From contig NZ_CP009428.1 of assembly GCF_000758725.1 (NCBI RefSeq), positions 2,480,001 to 2,544,000 on the forward strand: 64,000 nucleotides of DNA, written 5' to 3'. The notes under the pieces were generated by a model that was not told where the DNA came from, ran no database searches, and saw only the letters and a list, made by a program, of their open reading frames with translations. The DNA comes from Paenibacillus odorifer (GTDB lineage Bacteria > Bacillota > Bacilli > Paenibacillales > Paenibacillaceae). The translations under genes and the position numbers were made by a program. Numbering within the stretch: the stretch's first letter is position 1; every line of letters begins with the position of its first letter. This document shows, one piece after another, positions 55,670 to 64,000 of this stretch.

Positions 55670-58051
55670 ATGAAGACAGAAGGAAAATTGACGATACATA
55701 CGCAGCAGCGGGGGGCGGAGTTAGGCGATCTATTCGGTATTTTCTTCGAGGATTTGAATCATGCGGCCGATGGTGGGCTTTACGCTGAGCTAGTTCAGAA
55801 CCGATCTTTTGAATTCGACCCGATTGACCGGGCAGATTATCATGCGCTGATGGCTTGGGAGCCTGTAGAACGTGGAGATGGAAAGGTGAATATCTCTGTA
55901 GAAGACAGCAAGCCCTTAAATGATCGTAACCAACATTATGTTGCCATCGATATTGTGGCTGAAGGTGACGGCGTTGGCCTGATGAATCTAGGCTTTAACA
56001 GTGGTATTCCGGTAAAAGAAGGCGAGAATTATAACTTCTCGGTGTATGCCCGCCGGGAGACAAGCTTTGATGTGCCGCTTACCGTAAACATCGAAAGCAC
56101 AGACGGCACCATTCTTGGTGAAGTGGAAATAGCCGTTAGCAGCTCGGAATGGAACCGATATGAAGCCGTTATCACAGCTAATAGCACTGACACAAGCAGT
56201 CGTCTTGTAATCGTTACCAAAGGTAGCGGGAAGGTATATCTGGATATGGTTTCTCTGTTTCCTGAGAAGACCTTTAAGAATAGACCCGGAGGCATGCGTG
56301 AAGATATTTCGCTGCTGCTCGCTGATTTAAAACCTAAATTTATGCGGTTCCCAGGAGGATGTCTGGTGCATGACGGTTCCTTGGATCCAGATGACAGAGA
56401 CTCCTTGTACAGATGGAAGAATACGATTGGGGATGTTGCACAAAGACCGGCAAGACGCAATAACTGGTCATATAATCAGACGCTTGGGTTAGGTTATTAT
56501 GAATATTTTCAGTTCTGTGAGGATATTGGAGCTAAGCCGATCCCCGTTCTTCCGGGCGGCTATGACCCGCATCATAAACGGATGGTCCCGCTGGATGAAT
56601 TAACGCCTTGGATTGAGGATGCTTTGGATTTAATTGAATTCGCCAAGGGGGATTCTTCCACGAAGTGGGGAGGCATTCGTGCAGAACTGGGTCACCCCGA
56701 GCCTTTTGGGCTGGAGTATGTCGGCATTGGGAACGAAGAGGTAGGTACACCCTTTTTCGAGAGATATCCTTACTTTCATCAAGCCATCAAAGCAAAATAT
56801 CCGGAAATCAAGGTCATTAATTCTAGTGGCCCGTTCTCTGCCGGTCAGGAATATGAACGGGGCTGGACGTCGGCAAAAGAGAATAAGTCTGACCTCGTAG
56901 ACGAGCATTATTACTGTACACCTGAATGGTTCCTGGCTAATCATCATCGTTATGATGACTTCAAAGCGGATGAGCCAAAGGTATTCCTCGGTGAATATGC
57001 TTCATGGGGCAATACCTATTACAATGCATTAGTAGAAGCAGCATTTATGACAGGTCTGCAAAATAATGCTCATGCCGTTGGCTTAGCTTGTTATGCTCCA
57101 ATGCTCTGTAATGTGGATTATATCAACTGGAAGCCGGACCTGATCTGGTTCAATAATCATGAAGTGTACGGAACGGCAAACTATTATGTGCAAAAGCTAT
57201 TCATGAACCATCAGGGAGATCATTTGCTGAAGATGGAAGCAGATGGCTTCACGGCAACGAAGGAAAGCAGAAAGGAAGCGATCACTGGAGCCGTCAGTTT
57301 CGGTGTGGATGCCTCTGCTGCTCGTTTCTCCGAGATCACATTAGTCAACAATCTTACGGGAGAAGTGAAGACGTATTCTGACTTATCAGAGGAGGTTTCA
57401 AATCTGCCTGACCCTGCTCAGAACAGAACGGCTAAACGGACACTAGAGCTTGGTGAGACAGAGTGGGAAAACTATACTTTGCATTTTAAGGCTACACGAA
57501 CCGCAGGGAATAAAGGGTTTATCTTCTATTTTGGTAAAGCAGATGATCAGAATCATTTGTACTGGGAGCTTGGTGGCTGGCAGAATCAGGATTCGATTGT
57601 GGCCTCAATTATCAACGGAAGAAATTCTGTTCTGACGCATGCTATGTTTACTGTTGAAACAGACGTAGAATACGATCTTAAGCTAGAAGTAGTGGGCAGA
57701 CATATCCGTACTTTTATTAACGGAGAACTGGTGAATGAGACAGAAGATAAACTTCCGGTCATTGAACCGCTGTATTACACGGCAAGTGTGGAAGATTTAA
57801 CGGGGGATATTATCCTCAAGACAGTAAATGTACAAGAGAACAGTGTTTCTGCAGAGGTTGTACTGGAATCTTTGGTAAAAGAAGCACTGACCATCGAAGT
57901 CTATGAAATGTCGGGATACCAGCTTGAGGACGAAAATAACTTTGAGAATAAGCAGCGGGTCTCTCCGAAACAAACCAGCTTTAAGACAGAAGGAAGCAGC
58001 TATACTTATGAATTTCCGAAGCAATCCGTGACAATTTTCAGAATAAAATAA
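55670..58051 (+). CDS. GH51 alpha-L-arabinofuranosidase, long form with inserted carbohydrate-binding domain
   Basis: A 793-residue GH51 enzyme of the type seen in larger family members. It opens with RGAELGDLFGIFFEDLNHAADGGLYAEL, then a CBM4/9-like sandwich of about 150 residues, then the barrel with acid/base E356 in YVGIGNEEVG and nucleophile E442 in VFLGEYASWGN, and the terminal sandwich interrupted by a concanavalin-like segment around 590-720. No signal peptide, despite the binding module. AAGGAGG precedes the ATG. It is convergent with a second, shorter GH51 gene across a shared terminator; the two probably differ in linkage preference. Confidence 0.92.
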   Translation: MKTEGKLTIHTQQRGAELGDLFGIFFEDLNHAADGGLYAELVQNRSFEFDPIDRADYHALMAWEPVERGDGKVNISVEDSKPLNDRNQHYVAIDIVAEGDGVGLMNLGFNSGIPVKEGENYNFSVYARRETSFDVPLTVNIESTDGTILGEVEIAVSSSEWNRYEAVITANSTDTSSRLVIVTKGSGKVYLDMVSLFPEKTFKNRPGGMREDISLLLADLKPKFMRFPGGCLVHDGSLDPDDRDSLYRWKNTIGDVAQRPARRNNWSYNQTLGLGYYEYFQFCEDIGAKPIPVLPGGYDPHHKRMVPLDELTPWIEDALDLIEFAKGDSSTKWGGIRAELGHPEPFGLEYVGIGNEEVGTPFFERYPYFHQAIKAKYPEIKVINSSGPFSAGQEYERGWTSAKENKSDLVDEHYYCTPEWFLANHHRYDDFKADEPKVFLGEYASWGNTYYNALVEAAFMTGLQNNAHAVGLACYAPMLCNVDYINWKPDLIWFNNHEVYGTANYYVQKLFMNHQGDHLLKMEADGFTATKESRKEAITGAVSFGVDASAARFSEITLVNNLTGEVKTYSDLSEEVSNLPDPAQNRTAKRTLELGETEWENYTLHFKATRTAGNKGFIFYFGKADDQNHLYWELGGWQNQDSIVASIINGRNSVLTHAMFTVETDVEYDLKLEVVGRHIRTFINGELVNETEDKLPVIEPLYYTASVEDLTGDIILKTVNVQENSVSAEVVLESLVKEALTIEVYEMSGYQLEDENNFENKQRVSPKQTSFKTEGSSYTYEFPKQSVTIFRIK

Positions 58052-58056
58052 CGAAG

Positions 58057-58100
58057 ACGCCCCCATGAATCTCTGGCTTATTAAAGATTCATGGGGGCGT
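58057..58100. terminator. Shared terminator between the two GH51 genes
   Basis: A perfect 16-bp stem, ACGCCCCCATGAATCT (58057-58072) with its complement at 58085-58100, lies between the convergent stop codons; short T-rich tails are present on both sides. Confidence 0.92.
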
Positions 58101-58123
58101 TTCTATGACTATTACAAGTTAAC

Positions 58124-59758
<1,635 letters not shown>

Positions 59759-59779
59759 ATAAGCATAGGAGACGTTGAA

Positions 59780-60682
59780 ATGTACTTAACCACAGATTCT
59801 GAATCTTTGCAGGTGTATGAAGCACTGGCAAGTGAAGTTAGGCTGCGAATTATTGAACTTCTGGACCGCAGAGAGATGCACATCAAAGAGCTGGCAGCGG
59901 AGCTCTATCTTAGTAGTGCAATTGTTAGTACTCATGTAGCAAAGCTGCAAAAAGCAGGCCTGATCAGTTCTAAAATGAGACGAGTAAATGGAGGGACCTA
60001 TAAATATTGTTCTTTGTCTGCGAATTACCTGCAGATTAAATTATCGGGCTCCCGTGGAGTTGCCAGAAAGGTGGTTGAGGTGTCTATCCCTGTAGGGCAA
60101 TATACCGATATTCAGGCTTCACCTACCTGCGGGATTGCTACTACTGAGAAACTGATCGGCTATTATGATGATCCACGTTATTTTCTGGACCCGGAACGGG
60201 TGAATGCCGGCATTGTATGGTTTGCGAAAGGTTCTATCGAGTACAAGATTCCAAATTATCTATTTCAAGATCAAGTGGTGCAAGAGATTGAGATTTCACT
60301 GGAAATAGGTTCCGAAGCTCCACATGTAAATGAGAAGTGGCCGTCGGATATCGGCTTTATGATGAATGGACAGGATTTAGGGAAATGGACTAGTCCGGGC
60401 GACTTTGGCCTCACTAGAGGACGATTAAATCCCATTTGGTGGCGTTCGGATGTTAACCAATATGGTTTGCTTAAGGTTCTGCGGATTAATGCAGGTGGAA
60501 CCTTTGTGGATGGGCAGCAAATCTCAGATATTACCTTGGAGGATGTACGAGTAGAGCAGGATCAGTGGACCTTTCGTTTAACGGCAGAGAATAGCGGACG
60601 GAGAAGAGGCGGACTAACCATATATGGCCGTGGATTTGGGAACTACGAGCAAGACATTATGTTTAGAGTGTATTACGAATGA
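59780..60682 (+). CDS. ArsR-type winged-helix regulator with a large C-terminal sandwich-like domain
   Basis: A 300-residue protein whose first 85 residues are an ArsR-type winged helix (LRIIELLDRREMHIKELAAE, LYLSSAIVSTHVAKLQKAGL). The remaining 215 residues are not a known ArsR part that I can name; they are rich in beta strand and aromatic residues (KWPSDIGFMMNGQDLGKW, GRLNPIWWRSDVNQYGLL, FVDGQQISDITLEDVRV), which suggests a jelly-roll or carbohydrate-binding fold. AGGAGA precedes the ATG. It is divergent from the AbfA-type GH51 gene, so a sugar-sensing repressor of arabinoside use is the best guess. Confidence 0.85.
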   Translation: MYLTTDSESLQVYEALASEVRLRIIELLDRREMHIKELAAELYLSSAIVSTHVAKLQKAGLISSKMRRVNGGTYKYCSLSANYLQIKLSGSRGVARKVVEVSIPVGQYTDIQASPTCGIATTEKLIGYYDDPRYFLDPERVNAGIVWFAKGSIEYKIPNYLFQDQVVQEIEISLEIGSEAPHVNEKWPSDIGFMMNGQDLGKWTSPGDFGLTRGRLNPIWWRSDVNQYGLLKVLRINAGGTFVDGQQISDITLEDVRVEQDQWTFRLTAENSGRRRGGLTIYGRGFGNYEQDIMFRVYYE

Positions 60683-60732
60683 TTTCGAGTTTGCAGGTAA
60701 AGTGTTTATAAGATTCTGTAGAAAATTTAAGC

Positions 60733-60762
60733 TTGTGTACCAATTATTACCTCTGATAAAAT
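60733..60762 (+). promoter_or_regulatory. Promoter of the LacI gene
   Basis: TTGTGT (60733-60738) and TAAAAT (60757-60762) are 18 bases apart; the expected start near 60769 lies just before two LacI operators. Confidence 0.5.
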
Positions 60763-60783
60763 AAAAATAAAAAATATATTGTA

Positions 60784-60799
60784 ATGAAAACGTTTTTAT
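60784..60799. promoter_or_regulatory. LacI-family operator 1
   Basis: ATGAAAACGTTTTTAT is one base from the perfect palindrome found twice more nearby, with the central CG typical of LacI/GalR operators. It lies downstream of the lacI-type promoter, where a bound repressor would block elongation. Confidence 0.8.
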
Positions 60800-60813
60800 G
60801 TTAATTTAAATCT

Positions 60814-60829
60814 ATAAAAACGTTTTTAT
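60814..60829. promoter_or_regulatory. LacI-family operator 2
   Basis: ATAAAAACGTTTTTAT, a perfect 16-base palindrome, 30 bases after operator 1 (centre to centre, about three helical turns) and 24 bases before the LacI start codon. Confidence 0.85.
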
Positions 60830-60852
60830 TCGTAAAGGAAGATTGAATCATT

Positions 60853-61860
60853 ATGGAAAAGGTAACGATCAAAGATGTTGCCAGAGAGGCTGGAGTCTCC
60901 ATTTCTACGGTTTCCAACGCGTTAAATGACGTAGATGTATTGAACCCGGAGACGAAATCACATGTTCTTAAGGTTGCGAAGCGATTAAACTATGTTCCTA
61001 ACCTGAACGGTAAGCTCCTTAGGAACGGGAAAACCAAAATGCTGGGTTTTTTCACAACAAGTGTGTCGGGTCCATACTTCTATAAGCTGGTTGAGTCCAT
61101 GTCGCGTGAATGTGATCGGCTAGGTTACGGGCTGAATGTATTTGTTACCAAGGATAAACAAGTGATTATGAGCAATATTCTAGGCCGGCGAGTGGATGGT
61201 GTCATTATCTACGAGGAGCTGAGAATAGACGAAGAAGAAATTGCTGCAATGGTGAAAGACAAGATTAAGGCTGTATTTTTAGATCGACCGCTTAAGAACG
61301 ACACGATGGGAAGCGTGATTTTTGATTCCTTTGAAGCGGGGTTTGAAGCGACCAAATATTTAATCAGTCTAGGGCATAAAAAGATTGCTTACATATCTGG
61401 TGTGGATGAGATGTACGACAGTGTTCAGCGGAGAGAAGGATACTTAGCTGCTTTGCGTCAGTATCAGCTACCCACTCATGAAGAGTATATTATACAAGGG
61501 TATTTTGAAGAAGAAAGCACTTACAACGCTATAAAATCTTTTCTTCATTATAGTCCTGATAAAATACCTGATGCCTTCTTGGCAGGGAACGACTTGAGTG
61601 CGATTGGATGTATTCAAGCTTTGAAATCGCATGGATACGAAGTTCCGCTAGATGTTAGCGTTATGGGGTTTGATGATATTGATATTGCGCAGTATTTCTC
61701 ACCACCTTTAACTACGGTAAGAAATCAAATTGCTAGACAGGGTATTTTGGCTATTAATCACCTAGTTCGCATGATCCAGAAGAAGGAACAGGGCGAGATG
61801 ATGAAATTGGCGGGTGAATTAGTCGTAAGAGGTTCTAGTCAAGTAAAGATTGGTCGGTAA
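60853..61860 (+). CDS. LacI family repressor
   Basis: A 335-residue LacI/GalR repressor. The headpiece reads VTIKDVAREAGVSISTVSNA with the hinge helix RLNYVPNLNGKLLRNGKT; the effector domain has GYLAALRQYQLP and SVMGFDDIDIAQYFSPPLTT. AAAGGA precedes the ATG. Two palindromic operators lie in its own leader and a third before the downstream transporter genes, so it most likely represses itself and the ABC operon until the sugar is present. Confidence 0.94.
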   Translation: MEKVTIKDVAREAGVSISTVSNALNDVDVLNPETKSHVLKVAKRLNYVPNLNGKLLRNGKTKMLGFFTTSVSGPYFYKLVESMSRECDRLGYGLNVFVTKDKQVIMSNILGRRVDGVIIYEELRIDEEEIAAMVKDKIKAVFLDRPLKNDTMGSVIFDSFEAGFEATKYLISLGHKKIAYISGVDEMYDSVQRREGYLAALRQYQLPTHEEYIIQGYFEEESTYNAIKSFLHYSPDKIPDAFLAGNDLSAIGCIQALKSHGYEVPLDVSVMGFDDIDIAQYFSPPLTTVRNQIARQGILAINHLVRMIQKKEQGEMMKLAGELVVRGSSQVKIGR

Positions 61861-61945
61861 GAACACATATATGTAATGGGTTCAAGATTTCACCCGATCA
61901 TTTTTTATAATTTTGTTGTTTTGGGAGGGTTTTTTTTTCAAAAAA

Positions 61946-61961
61946 ATAAAAACGTTTTTAT
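61946..61961. promoter_or_regulatory. LacI-family operator 3
   Basis: ATAAAAACGTTTTTAT, identical to operator 2, lies 36 bases before the start of the transporter operon. A TATAAT -10-like box is found at 61906-61911. Confidence 0.88.
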
Positions 61962-61997
61962 TGTGTGGGGATCATGATTTGGAGGGGAGAAGAAAAA

Positions 61998-62981
61998 GTG
62001 GATAAATTAGCCGTAGTGCCAGCAAACGGAAAGAATCCAATGAGCGGGAAAAAGCCTATGGGGCAGAGGGTCAAAGAATTTGTAATTGATTACAAGAGAC
62101 AATGGGAAATTCAATCCATGGTCATCCCGGGAATTATTTTTATGATTATCTTTTGTTTTATTCCGATTTACGGATTGACGATTGCTTTTAAAAGCTACAC
62201 CGTAATTGATACGCTCGATTCTGCACCTTGGGTAGGGCTCGATAATTTCAGAATTATTTTATCTGATAAATATTTTTGGGACGCTGTAGTCAATACATTA
62301 GGGATCAGCTTTCTGAAATTAGCCATAGGGTTTGTTATTCCTATTATTTTATCCGTTATGATTTACGAATTAAGTGGCGGACGCTTTAAAAAGATAGTGC
62401 AAACCATCTCTTATTTACCACACTTTTTGTCCTGGATCGTTCTCGGCGGGATGCTGATTGCCTGGTTTTCCTCATCCGGTATGTTTAATGAGATTATGCT
62501 CAGTTTGGGACTGATTTCGAAACCGGTAAATATTTTGCTTGATGCGAATAAATACTGGTGGATTGCAACGTTATCCGATATTTGGAAAGAGGCTGGTTGG
62601 GGAACGATTCTCTACTTAGCCATTATGTCGAAAATAGATCCTACTTATTATGAGGCTGCCAAAATAGATGGCGCAAGTCGTATGAGACAAATTTGGAATA
62701 TTACGCTTCCTAATATGAAGCCGATTATCAGTTTAAATCTGATTCTCACTGTAAGCGGTTTATTAGGATCAAATCTGGATCAAACCCTGGTATTGATGAA
62801 TTCTCAGAACCGCGTTAAGGCGGAGGTCATTAATTCTTATGTGTATCGTATGGGTATGACGCAAGGTGACTTCTCTTATGCTACTGCTGTTGGTTTAGGT
62901 GTCTCCATCGTTTCAGTCATCCTACTGATTAGCGCCAACAAAGTATCCAGTAAATTAAATGATAATCAATCAGTTCTGTAG
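61998..62981 (+). CDS. LplB-type sugar ABC transporter permease, second system
   Basis: A 327-residue permease with a hydrophilic N-terminus of about 45 residues and six predicted helices; the first is MVIPGIIFMIIFCFIPIYGL. The EAA loop reads EAAKIDGASRMRQIWNITLP. The GTG at 61998 is 9 or so bases after GGAGGGGAG; the in-frame GTG at 61965 lies before that site. Its operator and regulator are directly upstream. The substrate is likely an arabinoside or other plant oligosaccharide, judging from nearby genes only. Confidence 0.92.
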   Translation: MDKLAVVPANGKNPMSGKKPMGQRVKEFVIDYKRQWEIQSMVIPGIIFMIIFCFIPIYGLTIAFKSYTVIDTLDSAPWVGLDNFRIILSDKYFWDAVVNTLGISFLKLAIGFVIPIILSVMIYELSGGRFKKIVQTISYLPHFLSWIVLGGMLIAWFSSSGMFNEIMLSLGLISKPVNILLDANKYWWIATLSDIWKEAGWGTILYLAIMSKIDPTYYEAAKIDGASRMRQIWNITLPNMKPIISLNLILTVSGLLGSNLDQTLVLMNSQNRVKAEVINSYVYRMGMTQGDFSYATAVGLGVSIVSVILLISANKVSSKLNDNQSVL

Positions 62982-62995
62982 AAGGAGGCATTTCT

Positions 62996-63883
62996 GTGAA
63001 TCGTACGGTGGCTAAAGAAGATCTCGATAGTCGAATCTTTAATACCTTAAATATTATCCTGCTCTGTATTTGTACAATCATTATTGTCGTTCCTTTATGG
63101 AATGTAGTCATATCCTCTTTAAGCTCGGGCAAGGCGCTTGCGGAAGGCGGATTCATATTTTGGTCTCCAGAGTTCTCCTTGGAAAATTATCGTGCTGTAT
63201 TTCAAGATGAGACCATTGGTTTAGCATTCGTAGTATCGCTTGCCAAAACATTTATTGGTGTCATTACCCACGTATTCTTTTGTGCCATGATCGGTTATGG
63301 CTTGAGTAAGAAATACATACGTGGACGTAAGCTGTATGTTGCCATGGGTGTAATCACCATGTTTTTCTCAGGTGGAATGATCCCTACGTATTTATTGATT
63401 AAATCATTAGGCCTCTTAAACAGCTTCTGGGTTTATATTATCCCGGCCTTGTTCAGTTATTATGATGTAGTTATTCTAATGAACTTCTTCAGAAATGTAC
63501 CGGATTCACTTGAAGAGTCAGCCAAAATTGATGGTGCAGGTGACTGGCGCATTTTCCTAAAAATCTTTATCCCTCTTTCCATGCCGGCTATGGCCACCAT
63601 TGCGTTATTTAACGGGGTCGGGCAGTGGAACGACTTTATGACCACCAAGTTATATATTACCGATCAATCGCTCTACCCGCTGCAGATGAAGCTCTATGAA
63701 ATCATTGTTCAGTCGCAAACACAATCCATGCAAAATGTGGGTGGATCGGCGATTATCGAAACTACGACTAAAGGGGTTCAACTAGCAACAATTGTCATTA
63801 CAACTTTGCCGATTGTTGTGATGTATCCAATATTACAGAGGTACTTTATCTCAGGCATGATGATGGGGGCGGTGAAGGAATAG
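62996..63883 (+). CDS. LplC-type sugar ABC transporter permease, second system
   Basis: A 295-residue permease with six predicted helices and the EAA loop ESAKIDGAGDWRIFLKIFIP. The start is GTG after GAAGGAGG. It follows the first permease after 14 bases and precedes the binding-protein gene, the same order as in the mannoside transporter. Confidence 0.93.
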   Translation: MNRTVAKEDLDSRIFNTLNIILLCICTIIIVVPLWNVVISSLSSGKALAEGGFIFWSPEFSLENYRAVFQDETIGLAFVVSLAKTFIGVITHVFFCAMIGYGLSKKYIRGRKLYVAMGVITMFFSGGMIPTYLLIKSLGLLNSFWVYIIPALFSYYDVVILMNFFRNVPDSLEESAKIDGAGDWRIFLKIFIPLSMPAMATIALFNGVGQWNDFMTTKLYITDQSLYPLQMKLYEIIVQSQTQSMQNVGGSAIIETTTKGVQLATIVITTLPIVVMYPILQRYFISGMMMGAVKE

Positions 63884-63938
63884 TAAGTAAATTTCCAAGT
63901 AGTGAATACTTACAAAACATTTTAGGGGGAAATAAAAG

Positions 63939-64000
63939 ATGAACAAAGCATTTGGGAAAAAAGGACTCAAACTTTGTACGGCACTTATGGCTGTTGTATT
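63939..64000 (+). CDS. Start of a sugar-binding lipoprotein gene, cut by the window end
   Basis: After TTAGGGGGA an ATG opens a frame reading MNKAFGKKGLKLCTALMAVV, a basic start followed by a hydrophobic stretch as in a lipoprotein signal peptide. Only 20 codons are in the window; the call rests mainly on its place after two LplBC-type permeases. Confidence 0.75.
   Translation, partial: MNKAFGKKGLKLCTALMAVV

Overview
The window looks like a chromosomal stretch of a Paenibacillus-type Firmicute. This is inferred from gene content, not from a marker gene: strong AGGAGG-type ribosome binding sites with many TTG and GTG starts, two LplB/LplC/lipoprotein-type sugar ABC transporters, a YesM/YesN-type two-component system, many AraC regulators each divergent from a glycoside hydrolase, a YheC/D-type ATP-grasp protein and a Btr-like AraC/binding-protein fusion. 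No rRNA, tRNA, CRISPR array, phage gene or transposase was seen.

Layout. 1-5 kb: 3' part of a GH115 alpha-glucuronidase, a convergent AraC regulator, a small ArsR regulator that appears to be translated from a leaderless mRNA, and an NADPH-dependent MDR oxidoreductase. 5-9.3 kb: an ATP-grasp protein divergent from a two-gene cassette for 2,3-diaminopropionate, in which an adenylate-forming domain is fused to an SbnA-type synthase and followed by SbnB. 9.4-11 kb: a scar made of a truncated serine hydrolase, an 11-C run, an apparently inverted hydrolase tail and a histidine kinase lacking its sensor half. 11-13 kb: TetR regulator and a membrane-anchored pectinacetylesterase-like protein.

13-31 kb is one coherent alpha-mannoside utilisation locus: a divergent GH38, a YesMN-type sensor/regulator pair, two permeases and a lipoprotein, then GH125, a large clan GH-A enzyme and a second GH38. 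None of the hydrolases has a signal peptide, so imported oligosaccharides are probably dismantled in the cytoplasm. 31-37 kb: a MarR/UvrA-like ABC-F-type or UvrA2-type ATPase pair with a palindromic operator, a 0.7 kb non-coding block with two ~205-bp direct repeats, and a WYL regulator-DinB-YdeI cluster.

37-42 kb: a radical-SAM aminomutase of the KamA family behind a complete c-di-AMP (ydaO-type) riboswitch with its own promoter and terminator, then a Btr-like regulator and an iron-siderophore binding lipoprotein, each behind a Fur box. 42-44 kb: HAD phosphatase plus mannitol-1-phosphate dehydrogenase downstream of a perfect cre site. 44-60 kb: a run of plant or host glycan modules, each an intracellular hydrolase with its own regulator: GH29/AraC, GH2 beta-galactosidase/AraC, GH78 rhamnosidase/AraC, and two convergent GH51 arabinofuranosidases, one divergent from an ArsR-type regulator with an unusual C-terminal domain. 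An orphan membrane protein with a degenerate J-like head lies between them. 60-64 kb: a LacI regulator with three near-identical palindromic operators and the start of a second sugar ABC operon, cut by the window end.

The two most interesting items are the c-di-AMP-riboswitch-controlled aminomutase, whose active-site residues argue against lysine as substrate and suggest an acidic beta-amino-acid osmolyte, and the adenylation-SbnA fusion cassette with no recognisable siderophore or NRPS partner nearby.
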